NCBI RefSeq assembly: GCF_000204055.1
Contig: NW_006768791.1
Coordinates: forward strand, 1-64,000
Direction: 5' to 3'
Origin: Melampsora larici-populina 98AG31
Taxonomy: Eukaryota; Basidiomycota; Pucciniomycetes; Pucciniales; Melampsoraceae
DNA length: 64,000 nucleotides
Shown piece after piece: positions 45,052 to 58,466 of this stretch. A program made the position numbers and the translations under genes. The first letter of the stretch is position 1; each line of letters starts with the position of its first letter. The notes beneath the pieces are model-generated. The model was not told where the DNA came from. It saw only the letters and a program-made list of their open reading frames with translations, and made no database searches.

Positions 45052-48000
45052 TCAAGTCCACCACATGGTGTGATTAACGCGATTGATCTTGTTCATCATG
45101 TGATTAATCTTGTCGTTGTATGCTTCAAGATCCGCTGCCCTATGTTCCTCAGTTTGTTCATGATGACTATTTCCTCCCACTGAACTTTGATCGTCATCTA
45201 TATTCAGCCACATCCTACCTCTATCTGCCACTGCAACAAGGAAGAAACCCAACATTTTTTTGAAAAAGACTGAGCTTTGTGTCAAATTGAAAAGAACAGA
45301 GGGTGAATTCAAGCTTACAGATATCCGCGTACTGTTTGAAAAGCAACCAAATAGACATGTCAAATTCAAGTTTTTGGTTAGCTGGACTAAGACTCAAGAC
45401 AAGGATCATGTAACTCACATAGGCTGGTGCTGCCATTCCAACAGATCTAGTAGCGGGTTGATATGAGGAGCAAACTTGAAAAAGATAAAGATTGAAATGA
45501 AAATCACAAATCACAATGTCAATATTGTGAATGGAGTTTAAATCCCACTTACCCGAGTTGACCAATTCCTGTAACTCATCAACACTAAAGTCTGATTCAT
45601 CCTTCAAAACACAATATCTACATGGTTTGGAAGTTCCTAAAAGTCCAGCTTGACTTTGACAAAAGAAATCGAAAATGTGAGGGTCCCCGATTTCTTGATC
45701 TACTACAGTACCCGCTCGAGCATTTCCTGATCTGTCTTGGTCATGCTGCTGAGCTAAAAACCTGATTCGATGACTTTCAAAATCAAGATAGATATCAGAA
45801 AGCTATCGATTAAATCTACTAATTGGACGCTAGTTCATTTTACCTCTTGGCACACACTATAAAAGTTATCTACATCACAATTTACATCCTGATCAGGAAT
45901 TTGTATGATCAAAGTACAAAATGGAGTCTGATAACTTACTTTACAATCATTGTTCTCGTCACCGATCCTTTTAAGTGCAGCTTTTTCGAAGAAGCAGTCG
46001 TTAGAACGAAAACCGAATTCAACCTCATATAAGTTTGCTTTGACGCACCTTTAGCTCCGACGTATTCTAAAAGAATGAGAACACGAAGAATTCATCGTTT
46101 AAATCAATCGTGATAGAATTCACCCTTACAGAATGTATATTGTAACTGACCTTGCAAAAGAACCTGACCAAATTCACCCTCGGAAACTCCATCTCTAAAA
46201 ATAATTAATTTCTTGGGGAAGATATGAGTTGGAAATTCGGTTTTCCATCTTTTCAGAAGTTGATACAACATATCTTCAAACTTTTCAATTGGCTTTTCAA
46301 AACAAACCCAAACCATCAATTGGAGAATCATTTTTCAATACTTTAATTCGGTTTGTAATTTAATTTGCAATTAAATCTTATGAAGCGATGGAGAAACAAA
46401 CCTCTTGAGACCTGGGCCTAGATTGTTCATTCGCGGGCTCTAAGAGTGGCTGGATACCTACAATACCACTATACCTACATAAATTTGAATCCATCGTGCC
46501 AACCATCCCTACTACGGAAGGTTTAAGGACTGATCCTAAGTTTTGGTGACTTAAATCGACACCTTCGGGAAATCCAAACTAACATCAATGAAAGGACAGG
46601 AAGCCCAATGCAGATAGAATCATCACTCACCCACGAGCATAGCAGGTCCTTTGGTTAATACACGGAGAGCTGGTACAACATGATTTGTACCTCCAATCTT
46701 AATGTTGCTATAAAATCTTAATTAGCTCTCCTTCATTCTTATGATCTCGAGTAAATGACTTACACCTTTAAAGCGAGACTAGAAATTTAAAAAAAAGCAT
46801 CAGTCACCTATATGATGATAACGAAGATGGTTGCAATCTTTGCTTACTTGGTGAGGTATTGGTCCTGGGCCTTCTGTCTACATGATGGAAGAGAGATGAG
46901 CAACTCGAATAAGCATTCAAATACTTGATTGAGATCACTTACAAATGTTTAGCAACCATACACTGAGTCGTCACCCCCTTATCTGCAAGTTGCTGAGTGT
47001 AGATTCCTTCAAATTCAGCTAAGCTATCACAGATTGTGCGGAGGAATCATTTCAACTCACATCACCTTCATGTTTGATGATATGATAATATTGACTTTTA
47101 TCATCTGTTACACATATGATAATTTGAGGATCTGATCCGAAGATATGGCGAGCTTGCTTTCCAGTCTGATGAAACGCTGCTCGGATATGATTCGAACTCG
47201 TTCCTTGAAGTCTGACAAATGGTGGTTTCTTTTCTGGACAATTCAACCCTAAAAGAAAACATTCAAAGTCAGTACCTTGGAACAAAAAGTTTTTATGATG
47301 ATTTGGAATATGGAATTCGTTCTCTTCATAAACTCATGAACAAAGATTCGATTTACCTATGTCATTCTGCTTTCTGACCAACGCAGGAAAAAAATGATCT
47401 AGTTCTCTGTCATTCACTCTTGGTGTACAAACCATCACACCCCTGGAATTATCCCATGAAAAGCATAGAAGCATGTATCTAATTTAGGACCAGAATCTGA
47501 TCGTAATCTCCAAAGGGTTCAAGAGTAATCAACTGACCAAGATGATAATTCTCCTGGTTGAAAAAGTTTCAGGGGTGGTCTTGCAATGTTCCATTGTCCG
47601 TCTTTTGCCATAGCAGATCCACGTCTACACAAGGTCCAAAGGAAGAGCGCCCAATAAGATCTGGGAAAAAACCGAAATGAAGCTCTTGATCACTTACTCT
47701 CCGTACTTCAAATGTGTAGGTTGAAGAACTCTACAAGGAGCCCTCAAAAATTCCTCGGAAATTCTTAATCCGTACGCATCTGACCTACATCAATATAGAA
47801 AAGTCAGTTACATGGTTCAAGTTGGAGGTGATGAACAATAGCTGACAGATCTCTTGCCTCCTCCGTCATCATGCTACGATAGCCCTTCTTGATGTCCATG
47901 AACCTCTGGTGCGGCCTTCAAAAATGATTGTTTCCAACTTAGTAAGTAGAAGAATATTCAATTTTTGATATCATCATGTCCAAACCGCGTAGACTGACTT

Positions 48001-49814
48001 TGAAGTTTGAAAAGTTAGAGCTCTCTGTTGTTGATCGGATTGCAGTGTCAACTTATATTGTTGATTCTAGATGAAAACATAATCATCATAGTCAATCGCC
48101 TTGAGATATTTCATGAATTGTTTCTCGAGTTTTAAAAACAGAGAATTCACAGGCAGAACTTCACATAATTCCATCGGATATAGCTAATCAATAAAGTCTA
48201 TTTCAGTAAATCACATCTCAGAAAGCATGTAATCAAAAAATCGACTCACCGCTTTTTTCTTGGCACTTGTTTGGACAGTTGGGAAATGTGGACCTCTAAG
48301 TTGCATACCATGGTGCTTCTCAAAAAAGCTCTACCATTGAAGGAGAAAAATAAGTCATGAAAAGGATCAACCAAATGATCAAAAGAGTAAAAAGTGGGAC
48401 TCACTTGAACAGTGTGTTCCCCCTCTTCAGTCTGAAATCTTTCATCTGCACTACTTGACCCAAAATCCTTGAAGATATTTGAGCAAGCTGGTTAGCTGCA
48501 TAATCTTGTGCATTCCAATATGGAAACTTACATAAATTAACCTTATGATCCCTGGATCATTAGGACTGCGTTTGATACTGATTTTTATTTTCCTTAGTAC
48601 TCGACGTAAAATCATCTTTTTATCATCACGTAGATTTGAAAGGTCCCTAGGATGACACTCAAGTATACTAGCTGATAATTCCACCAAACTTCCTGGCACA
48701 ACAAAAGTTGCGCAAGTGGTATCGACCGAAAACAATATATTGTTGAAGGCATCATCATTGTTACCTACCCGTAGATTGGCAATAAAGCCTCCTAAAGAAT
48801 GAAAGATCACATCTCAATCAGAATGGTCAAAGTATCTTCATAAGACTTTCTTGTTATTTTATTTTGACTGACTTTTCAAGACAGCTCCGCCGGAGATATA
48901 GAGTTCTGGAGCTCCAAACGGGAAAACAGCTCTCGAAGTTGAAAAACTTTGATTTTCGTCCGAGTTGATTGGATATTTGATTGCAATATTATGAGCTTGA
49001 TAGATTTGTTTAGCTTTGATTAAAAGTAAAAGTTTCTCCTCTGTTGGTTTGGTTGAAAAACCAGGATGTTGAGCACCAGCGAGTAAAGGCCGAAGCTCCG
49101 CTTTTTTGATCGGATTGGCTTGGATCGGTGTTAACTGTGATTTTGTGTAGTAAGTTTTCAATATTACCTTTTATCAAAAATGTTAAAATCTTTACTTACA
49201 TTGTATCGGAATACGTTATCCCTCTCGTTGGGCTTAGAAGCGTTTACCTAGGTATATGACAAAGAAAATAAAAAGATTAGATTGATCGTCCAAGCTCTCT
49301 CTTCCAATCCTAATAGATTAATGTCAGAAATGCGAACTTCTCCAGTAAGTAAATTTTTGGGTATTTCGGCGTGACTGAAGGCTAGTTTATCACCATCAAA
49401 GACAGCGTAGATAGGTGGAGATTTTGCGTTCAAGATTCCAGCGATCTTCTTGAATACTTGCTTCCGTAGTACCACTGGTGGTGACCAGTCTTTGAAATCA
49501 GTGATATGTACCTTTCAATCAAGAACGTGAGGTCAAAAGAATATCAGCAACTTATTGATCACTTCCAAGAAATTAGCCAAAAGTACCGAATACTGAAAGA
49601 TCGATTGCGTCGGAAAATCGGGCGAAATTTCGGCTCTGAAAACGTTACAAAACACGCTTGTATGTGCTGCCAGAGCCACACTGAATTCAAAAGCAAGAGA
49701 TGAAAAAGAATCACTATTCAAGTATTTATGTGTAAGGTGTAATCTTCAAGGTCTACATAGTGTCTCTACACACCTTCCAAATCCAGGTCGAGACATAGGA
49801 ACGTCTACGGACAT
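45052..49814 (-). CDS. AGO: Argonaute (N, PAZ, MID and PIWI domains)
   Basis: Small-RNA-guided silencing protein (QDE-2/Ago family). The gene has many short introns, so coordinates are outer limits. Exon 1 49774-49814 (MSVDVPMSRPGFG), exon 2 49587-49680 and exon 3 from 49511 are in phase and give the N-domain start (TSVFCNVFRAEISPDF...YSVHITDFKDW). PAZ/L2 follows at about 48240-48800 (FVVPGSLVELSASILE, HHGMQLRGPHFPTVQTSAKKKAVYPMELCEV), MID at about 46.6-47.9 kb (GTNHVVPALRVLTKGPAMLVG), PIWI at 45.05-47.2 kb. PIWI residues: D in EGVDLSHQ, D in IIFRDGVSEGEFGQ, FDFFCQSQAGLLGTSKP, and YYADICKL, where the fourth position is Asp rather than His, i.e. a DEDD-type slicer site. The C-terminus is NHTMWWT. 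The join after exon 3 (near 49250-49350) has no strong donor and is unresolved. Confidence 0.9.
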
Positions 49815-51646
49815 CTTAAAATAGAATCCTATGGAGATGTTTTAGCGGAAAATCAATCAGAAGAAGATCTTTTGGGATTCAATTTTTTGGGCGTAAAACT
49901 AGGGATTCAGAGGACAATCTGGCGAGACTACTTGGACTGTTTGATCAGAGATTGATTGGATTTTATAGGCCTCTCAGAACTGAGCGTTCGTTCTACTCCT
50001 GTTTGGTCAGAGATTGGATCATCAGTTTGATCCAACGCGTCCACGGCATGAAAGGATATTGGTTGATTGCGCTAGTCACGCTTATGGTGAAGAAATCTAC
50101 ATACTCTTGTTATTACAAAGGCTTCATGAACCCTTCAAGTACCATTGTCGTCAAGACTCTCTCTCCGTATGATTATGTTCTCATATATATCTTCAGGTTT
50201 CAGCTGAACAAATCATAGAATATAGCTTTTGTATCTGCTTTTGTATCTATTACGTAGGTTTCGAATCGAATCGCAGAAAGTTGATAAAGATAGTCACGAT
50301 TTGATAATAAGAAATAGAGGGTAGAACTTATCCGTGAGCAAAGGCCCTCGGCTCTTCAATAGGTCCCGACTGATTTATGTAAATCGTGACGATTGTTGAC
50401 CATCCCAAACGAATCAGCTTGTGATATTTTGTCGTGTTTTGTTTTTTCGATCGTTAAGTTAAGAGTTGGTAAACAGATTCCCAATTTCGAGGTTTCTTTG
50501 TTATCTTTACGTACATGATACATATATAACACCGATGAAGCAAAGCAAGTTGACCGGCTTAAAGTCAACTATATCAAGGAGCGCATTCAATCTACCTAAA
50601 CACCTGCCTATCCCAGCTCTGTTCACATGATAATGCTCGTCGACAATGAAAAAGCATGGACCTGCGGGACTTCATGTCGGCAGAAAACCAGTGCATTCGA
50701 AGGCCGAGACTCGACTGAGCTTTGTCCATGAAGGGTTCAGGGTCCCCAACAAAATTAACAAGGTGATATAACAGTCTTGAACAGTCATAGAATTAGAAAG
50801 CTACAGAATTTTACTTACTTTTTTTCCAATACCTGGTTGTTTCTTGACCTTGCTGTTCGATTGATTGTAGTTCTTGTGATCCAGGATAGGATTACTCGAT
50901 TCAATTTCTACCATTCACATGTTAACTTCCATGATATACTTACGATCAAGAGTGAGAAATTCTTGAATCAACAAATGGTAAACAGAAAGATGAGTGGTGT
51001 TTGAAAATCAAATGATGTCATAGTTGATCTCAGCATACATTATTGATCAACAGCCAATGCAAATGGAAAACATTAGCCAAAATATGTTTAAACAGCAGTG
51101 AGTTCAATTCATTTGACCATCAAAAACTCACCTTTAATTTCCACAATTCTCAATACTTTGAAAGCACAGGTTTCCATGTCCCAGAAATCAGAAGAATGTA
51201 AAATCCAGAACAAACAAACATGGAATCTTTTCTAGAAATCAAAGTGATTGAAAGTGTAGTGAATAAGATTTAATCCAACTCCAAACCCAACCACATGAGC
51301 CTACAAGATTTCCCATTCTATTCTGAAGGGTTTGAGGTAGTATTTGATTAGATATACCAATTTTGCAAGATAAAAGCAGAAACTTGTTACGAATGCCAAA
51401 ATTGGAGACATCACCTGAGGCTTTTGTTCTAGGCTTTTGAACTCTGAAAGAGAAAATGCCACCAAATGTGCTTCAAGTTCTGGTCTTTCCTTCTTCTCAA
51501 GTGGGTTTGACAACAGCAGAAATCACACTGGTAACCATACGCACAGTGGAATACGATCAATGCACGATAAAGACAAATCAAAAGTGAATGAAGAAGGGAT
51601 TGATGATATCATTTTCATTTTAATTCATTCAAAGTGACCTCTTCCC
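49815..51646. other. Intergenic upstream of Argonaute
   Basis: About 1.8 kb containing the Argonaute promoter. Two imperfect direct copies of a gatcagagattggat(t/c) word lie near 49940 and 50010. No supportable gene. Confidence 0.4.
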
Positions 51647-51737
51647 TTTGTTGAAGCAAGCCTTCTCTAGAGGGGCTTGCGACTGATTGTGAAGTTATGA
51701 TACGGGCACAGCCGAGAGGGCTTTGTTGAGCTATATA
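51647..51737. mobile_element. Short relative of the Mutator-type MITE, 91 bp
   Basis: Flanked by a 10-bp direct repeat ACCTCTTCCC (51637-51646, 51738-51747). The inside shares gaggggcttgcgactgattgtgaa with the 579-bp MITE at 2018-2596 (gaggggcttgggactaattgtgaa), plus degraded agcaagcc.tctct / agagggctttgttgagct ends. It looks like a deletion derivative of the same family. Confidence 0.65.
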
Positions 51738-52094
51738 ACCTCTTCCCTGAATCCGAGAAAATGAAAAGAGTGAAACCGATCGGGTGATATACTCACAGCC
51801 ATTCACTCAAAGAGAGCACTTGAAACTGTATTTTACTAAAGTATTTTGACTTTAACTTGATCCTCGTTGACAGTTGACCGCGCCACTGTAAGAATTTCAA
51901 TCTTTGGTGAATCGATTTACATACAAGGAATTCCCTTGATGAATTTCGATTAATTTCCTTAATCACCCTTTCCCTTTTCCTTTACCGTTACCTTCCTCTC
52001 AAACCCTTAAAGCTTTTAAAAACCTTCTACCACTCACCAATCTAATCAAACTTTCAACTCGCATATCATCCATCAACTCACTCGATACCCAATC

Positions 52095-52128
52095 ATCATC
52101 ATCATCATCATCATCATCACCATCAATA
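52095..52128. repeat. (ATC)n microsatellite in the t-SNARE 5' leader
   Basis: About ten ATC units some 40-70 bp before the start codon of the t-SNARE gene. Confidence 0.8.
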
Positions 52129-52165
52129 ACATTCAAACTTCAACTTCAACTTCACCTCTTTCAAG

Positions 52166-53783
52166 ATGGCACGAGACAGACTTGCAGCTATGCGTGTTTA
52201 GTGCTTATTTCACTTCCCCTTCCCTTTACCTTACCATCATTCATACTTACTCCCTCCATGAATCATTTCAGGCAAATCAAGGTGTAAACTACGGCTCGGA
52301 TCCTTCACCACCCTCTGTCAACACTACAAATGGCTATGGTCTTGTACAACCAGACAAAGAGGCAGGTTTCATGGAAAGCTATGAGTTACAAGAGGGCAAA
52401 ACTCTGGATATGCCCGCCTTTATGAATGAAGTCTGTTCATCACTTGCTTTCTCTCCTCCATTCTTATCGGCTCGGTTCTGATCCTCAAATCTCTTTGAAA
52501 TCAAAGGTCTCCTCTCTCAACGATGGAATCAGATCAGTCAACGATAATATCGATCGAATTCGAGATCTTCATTCACGTGCACTTTCAGAATTAGATGAAC
52601 AACAGCATCATTCGATCACCAATCAACTCGCAACACTCACTACTGAGACATCCAGATTAACCAACAATATCAAGAATCGAATCAATTCACTCAAATCTTC
52701 TACTGATGGTTTACCACTTGGCGGTGATACCAACGTCCGACTTACTCAAGTTGGTGCACTGAAGAAACGTTTGATGGACACCATTACCAAGTTTGTTGAT
52801 TTTCAAATCCTACGGACTACTCGTTTCATGTCTCGGGAGAAGAGATATTGAAGGATTTGATATTCCAACTCATTATGAATCCATTCAACCATCAGGTATC
52901 AATCAGTCGAACAAGAGTCGCGTCAGAAATACAAGCAACGAATGGAAAGGCAATACAAAATTGTAAAACCTGATGCAACACCCGAGGAGATTAAACAAGC
53001 TGTCGATAGTGATGATGGCGGACAAGTCTTCTCTCAAGCTGTAAGTCTTTCAACCACGAACTTCCCTTCTCAGACCTCTTTTCTGTTTTCGGCCTATACT
53101 GATGGTGTCTTTGTAGTTGATGACCTCGAATCGATACGGAGACGCGCGAGCGGCGTTCAATGAAGTTAAAGAACGCCACGAGGATGTGAAGAGGATCGAG
53201 CAAACTCTGACAGAGCTTATGCAGATGTTCAACGATGTTCGTTGGAATACCTTCTTATATCTCATAGCTTTGCCTGACTATCGTACTTCTCTCATCAGCT
53301 TGCGACAATGGTCGAAGAACAACACCATGTCATCGAGAACGTCGAGACAACCGCAGCCGATGTGAATAGGGATACTGAGCAGGCGTCAGTTTCAATCTCA
53401 CATTCTACTCGAAGAGTCATATACATTTGAAACTCATATGGATCATTGTTGTATTTTATTTATTTCATATTCACAGCGGTCAGCACATTACAAAGGCCAA
53501 GCAATCAGCAGCAGCCGCTCGGAAAAAGCGTATTATTTGTTTCTGTGAGTGTTTCGCACAGATGTACCAACTTGAAGATGCTTACTGACTAGATAATCTT
53601 GTGATCTCAGGGCTCATTGTTCTAATACGTAAGTGTGATCTTTTTTTCCAGACCAATCACTTTATTCGTTTACTGACCTACTCTGTTGCTTTTCGATCAT
53701 TAGTAATAATTGCCGGTGCAATTATCGCAGCCGTTGTTGTGACTCAGAATAATAAGAATAATAATAACAAATCTACTGCGTAA
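52166..53783 (+). CDS. SSO1: Plasma-membrane t-SNARE, Sso1/syntaxin-1 type
   Basis: Qa-SNARE for fusion of secretory vesicles with the plasma membrane. Nine exons: 52166-52195, 52272-52430, 52507-52790, 52896-53040, 53117-53236, 53299-53384, 53477-53544, 53611-53628, 53704-53783; 330 codons, 329 aa, every phase fits. An N-terminal flexible part is followed by the Habc helical bundle (NDGIRSVNDNIDRIRDLHSRAL; VEQESRQKYKQRMERQYKIVKP, the syntaxin signature), the SNARE helix (RHEDVKRIEQTLTELMQMF, MVEEQHHVIENVE with the zero-layer Gln in EEQ), the basic juxtamembrane stretch AAARKKRI and a C-terminal anchor (LIVLILIIAGAIIAAVVV) spread over two very small exons (18 and 80 nt). The tail is Asn/Lys-rich. 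Confidence 0.95.
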
Positions 53784-54904
53784 TGAAGATGACATAGTTT
53801 TCTGCATTTACCACTCCATCTCTTACTTCCCCTACCCTCCCAAAGATCTGGACGTTTTTTTTATGTTTTTTTTTTCTTTCGTCCAATCTTGTGATGATAA
53901 ATCTGTTTAACTTTTTTTTCATCATCTGTTTACCCCTCTGAGCTTTTCTTTCTATGATTTTTGATAGAAAAGTTATTCATCTTACTTTATATGACTTTTC
54001 TCTACTTAATTTAATGAAATACTTTTTTTTCCAACTTTTGGCACAAGACTTTTTCTTTTTCTTCACTTCTTTCTACAATTGGCTCGTCTTTTGTTTTTTA
54101 AATTTTTCGTGACTCTCATTTTTCTTGATTTGCTACTTTTTTTTTTGATTGATTGTTGATTTTGTTGTTTGAAGAGAACTATTATTAAAGAAAGAGAAGC
54201 TGGTATAAGAAGTTATTTAGGCCTATAACTTAATTATTCATTTGAGGTTTGGAAATTGATGGTTTTGATTTTGTTAACTTTGACTTCTTTTTTTTTGGAA
54301 TTTATACTTTTCAAATTCAATTCTAAGGATATTTATGTCACCAGCTTTACAGTCAAGATAGATTAGCTTGGCTGATCAAGAATTTATCTTTTCATTCTTA
54401 CAAGTATGCAGGAAAAATATATGCACAGCCTTCAAATTGGTCAGGTTATAGGTTAAACTGCCTGCTGCATTAGACTGCTATAGTCACTCACCCTTGCTGC
54501 ATCACTGCATCCTTCACTCACCCATCCATCCATTTGATTCTTTCCCATTCAGTCTCTTCTATGATAGGATTTGTCATGTACATTGTGCAGCTCAAAGTTG
54601 TTGCACTGACCAAATTTCAATCTGGACAATCCATCAAATCAATTGAAAACAAACTCCTTACTGCAACATCAAAAAAATCCTGTTCAAAATGAAACACTTT
54701 ATACATTCATCCTCAGGCCATTATATGCAATCCTGCAACCTATGAACAATGAGGCTGCTCAGTGCTTTGGTCTGATAAGGATGAAGATTTCATGCTTGAA
54801 CTCATCAATACTTATCTAACCCTTTTCTTTGACAAAATTCAACAAGCCATGTTTGGATTGAAAAACCATTGTGAATAACTTCAAAGAACGCCTTTTGCTA
54901 GTTA
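53784..54904. other. Intergenic, T-rich
   Basis: 3' flank of the t-SNARE gene with long T tracts (53850-54320). No gene seen. Confidence 0.4.
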
Positions 54905-55052
54905 GGGTGTGTTCACTTAAGCAATCTCTGGTGAGAAATCACATTCTGAAAAATTTAAAAGTGTCTGTTTGGTGGTGGATGTTTCATTTTTGAATTAAAA
55001 TCTTTACAGAATTTGATTTCTGGTCAGGAATTCCTTAAGAGTGAATGTGCCC
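54905..55052. mobile_element. PIF/Harbinger-type MITE, 148 bp (copy 3 of 3)
   Basis: Same family as 12277-12422 and 13320-13464: GGGTGTGTTCACTTAAGCAA end, matching interior and a complementary right end. Flanks TTA (54902-54904) and TGA (55053-55055), a slightly mutated target duplication. Confidence 0.8.
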
Positions 55053-55742
55053 TGACTGTTCACAAAGCTTTGAAAGTTAATGCCTTTTCTTCTGGAAAAA
55101 AATGTACTGATTTATTAGGTCCTTCAGCTTTAATAAGAGGAGATTGGTTTACAATTTCAGATGTGTAAAACATCCATGTTTGGTCCAAAAAGACAAACAA
55201 TCAAAAGATTTGAAATGGTTGAGGGAGAGGGTTCACTATAGTGATCTGCAAGAAGTGCTTTCTAGTTCTTTTGTATCTCACAGGCAACAAGAGGCAATTT
55301 GCCTGCGGGGAAACCAATTGTATCCAAAAATGTATTATTTTAGCATTATTTCTGTGTTTTGGTTCAGAAACTGCATTGAATGTGCAGCTACTAAACATAT
55401 AAAAGGCATAAAAATACAAATTTGTGTCACACCAATATTTAATACAAAAGTATAAAACCTGTTAAATCCAATCAAAAGTGACAGGTCTCCCACAAGACAT
55501 TGTTAAATTGTGTCCAAAACCAGGTTTAATCTAGTTTTGGGCTCTCTGGTGCATCACACAGACAAAGACTTCTGCTGTTTAATCCTTTAACGGCTGTAAT
55601 CAGTATTCTTACAGGAGAACCATCTCTTGTTTCCTGTGTCTGCCCATTATCAAGAAGCCAAAAATGACAATATTGTTCAAGCTGCCTGTCATGCAACCAT
55701 ACCCAAACCAAAAATCAGTCTTAGTGTTGTCACTATAGGGTG
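55053..55742. other. Intergenic, transposon-derived
   Basis: The region leads into a Tc1/mariner fragment at 55743. The 103-aa plus frame (55144-55455) and 61-aa minus frame (55526-55711) have no recognisable domain. Confidence 0.35.
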
Positions 55743-55862
55743 ATTAAGAAAATGTGTGAGGAAACAGGAGTTATCATAGTCTACTTACCACCATACAAAC
55801 CACAGTTCAATCCAAATGAGCAAACATTAGGTTTTCAAGGATGCTCTTTGTCAAAATGGTAG
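55743..55862 (+). pseudogene. Tc1/mariner transposase C-terminal fragment
   Basis: A 39-codon open piece reading KKMCEETGVIIVYLPPYKP then QFNPNEQTLGF. This is the final catalytic block of DDE_3-type transposases (xGIxIVYLPPYSPxxNPxE), with the third acidic residue (E of NPNE) still present. The upstream catalytic parts are not recoverable in any frame. Confidence 0.75.
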
Positions 55863-57727
55863 GCTTTCTCAGGATGTTGATAGGTTGGTGTGCCTGAAGA
55901 TTAATGAGTGATGTATGTACAATCAGTCTCATCATAAGCTTATACACAACTTGTTATTACAGACCTTGTGATGATGATGATTGTGATCCTACTAGCGTCT
56001 GTTAGGCTAGTAGAGTCAATAAAAAGGTTGTAGAAGGTCTGATAACTTCTACCAAAGTGGTGTAGATCAATATCTACAAGTATGATTGGGTAGAGAATTG
56101 GGTGTAAGAACTTTACTTGCAATAAACAAGTAAAGACTCCAGTTAGTTGACCCTTAAACAAATGCTTTACCCCAGGGATTTTGGGTTAATTATTGTCTTT
56201 ACAATAATCAAAAATAAGAGCAACTGATGTGCAGTTATCAATCCTAATTTTATCCTCTTCTTATTCAAAGAGAGGTCAAAGGAGGTGGTGTAAAGGATTG
56301 CTTATAGCCCTCACTGCGGGGAAAGTTATCTTCTGAATAACAGGACGGGAAGCTCAAATGAATTGAGCTGAGGGAAGTTTTTCTAGAACCAGTGAATATT
56401 TATAATTCCTAGCTCCAAAAGGATGATAATCAAAACATCAGTTTAGATTACCTAAGGAGCCAGGAGTGTGCATGTCAATAGTTTGAATAAGTAAAGAAAT
56501 GAGATTCAGTATAAGAATAATTCATATACTTGTAAGGTGATCTAGTTTGTAATGCTGTCAGGAGAAGCATTACAGGTGGTGTTAAAGTCTATTATAACAC
56601 CCGGAACTTTACACTCTGACTAATAGAGATTTTGCCATAGATTTAGAGTTTCTTATCTCTGATGAATCCCAAATCTGATAGGAGCAATACTCCAGGACTA
56701 CTTCCTTACAAGTAATTCCACCAAATGGATATTACCAGGGATACTGATTATGGAGTCTAATCAGAAACAAAGTTGAATGAGCACATAGAATAAGCAACAA
56801 GACACAAGGTTTTAGTTTCAAGGTTTGTAGAATCAGGCCTTTGAAGTTTGGTAATTGATAAGCAAAGTCTAAAGGTTCTAGGAAGATGAAGAAAAGCAAA
56901 GTTGTGTAGTTGTGGAATAAAAATGTGATGATGTGATTCTTCTAAAAATGGTTGGATCTTCAGGGTTTATATAGTCTGAACCTTGGAAATCTTTGGACTA
57001 CAAGTGCACTCAAAACATGGCTCTAAGGCTAGGTTAATTACAGTAACACAGTCACCATTGGGTTATAAGTATATTTCACCTGTTATGTATGTGTTATGGC
57101 TGTGAAATATGTGTAGCTTTGGTTCACATCAACTTTGTGTATGTACACACTCTTTGATGTAAGTTTTGCACATGTTACATATGCTGAATCATATGTAACT
57201 TGACTCTTGAAACTGAGCCTTGAGTTGTAATTGCTATTTTTAAGGTATTTTGAGAAAAAGGTTTACAAAACCCACAAAATTGATCCAATTTTGGTGCCAA
57301 GGGCAGATTTGGAATCCTCACATCAATAGCAATCCAAAGTTGTATTGAACATATTGTTTGTAACAATCTTTACATTATAGAAAGTTCTCTTCACACAATG
57401 AAGTGTTTGATAAAACAGCTTTTTGGCCGGCCGGACATTACATGCTTTTAGACACTACCCACTATACAATTTCTTATTATCATATGTTGCCCATTGGTAC
57501 TCTGGTTGCGTATTCAGGGCTGACAATGATGAGATGTTGTATCATTTTTGTCAGGAGGTGATCCTTTGCATTAAAGGCCTAGAAAAGCTAGAAAATGAAA
57601 AAAACTGAGTGCTTGGATTTTTTTACATCAACTGAAATTTTCTGCCAGGAGGAACATAGCACATTCTGACTTATGTACCTGATTGTTTCAGATTTTTTGG
57701 CCAATATCAAGCATGCCATATCAATTC
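55863..57727. other. Intergenic, 1.9 kb
   Basis: No gene. A self-complementary piece around 56570-56610 (taatgctgtcagg...gcattacag; tataacacccgg) might be a decayed LTR-like end, but no partner was found. Confidence 0.35.
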
Positions 57728-58018
57728 CTAGGGGGGCTCATTTTTCACATGGGAAAAATACATTATTTTCACAGTGTATGTAAGTATTGAATGCTTGAAA
57801 TTCAATTTTTCAAGATTTGAGGGCTTGTCCTCACCCAGCTTCAAGATGATATCAATCAGAAGTTGTTCAGTGATTAGATTCCCGCCATTTTCGAAACATT
57901 CCATTGGGGATGATGATACTTCCTTTCCAGCTCTCAGATTCCTGTTGATCTGATCAGTTTTGCTTTGAAATTTGTCCTTGAGGATTATCAAAGAGGCTAC
58001 AAGCCAGTACAGAAGGTA
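57728..58018 (-). pseudogene. 3' part of an unknown gene split by a Tc1/mariner element
   Basis: Minus-strand frame YWLVASLIILKDKFQSKTD ... ENGGNLITEQLLIDIILKLGEDKP. Its 5' edge is the TA at 58017-58018. Joined at that TA to the fragment at 63398-63590, the frame continues without shift (…TTEE|YLLYW…), which shows that both are halves of one coding exon. A hydrophobic, Lys-rich protein I do not recognise. Confidence 0.65.
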
Positions 58019-58466
58019 CACTGAATTTCAAAAGGCTTGAAATCAGAGGAATCAAAAAAAATCTAAGCTGGCCCGTGCGGGGCGCAGCACCAGCCAAAAT
58101 TCAACTGGCCGGGCTGTCAACTAACCCGTCTTGTTTGAATATTTGCGGACTGCAACTTGTACTAACCTGCAAATCCTCAACAACCTTCATGATATTCACC
58201 ACTATCCCATCTTACAACATTTCCAATTCCAGATGAGAAGAACCGTGATAGCCAAGGCTTGGTATGGCCTTCCCCTATTTGACCCCAGCAACAATCATGT
58301 TTCAATCCTTTCTTCAGAAACCTCATTCAGTCTTTCTCCCAACACCGTCAATCATTTCATATTATTCCTGTTTTCAGCGTCAAATTGTTCTGTTTTTCAT
58401 TTTGATCACTTTCTAAAAGCGTCAAATCATTCCAAATTTCTTCCATACCTTAATCCCATTCTAAAA

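Noticed and set aside
47190..47215. gattcgaactcg-type tRNA T-loop-like word
   Set aside because: Lies inside an Argonaute exon and no cloverleaf can be drawn around it; no tRNA or rRNA gene was found in the window.
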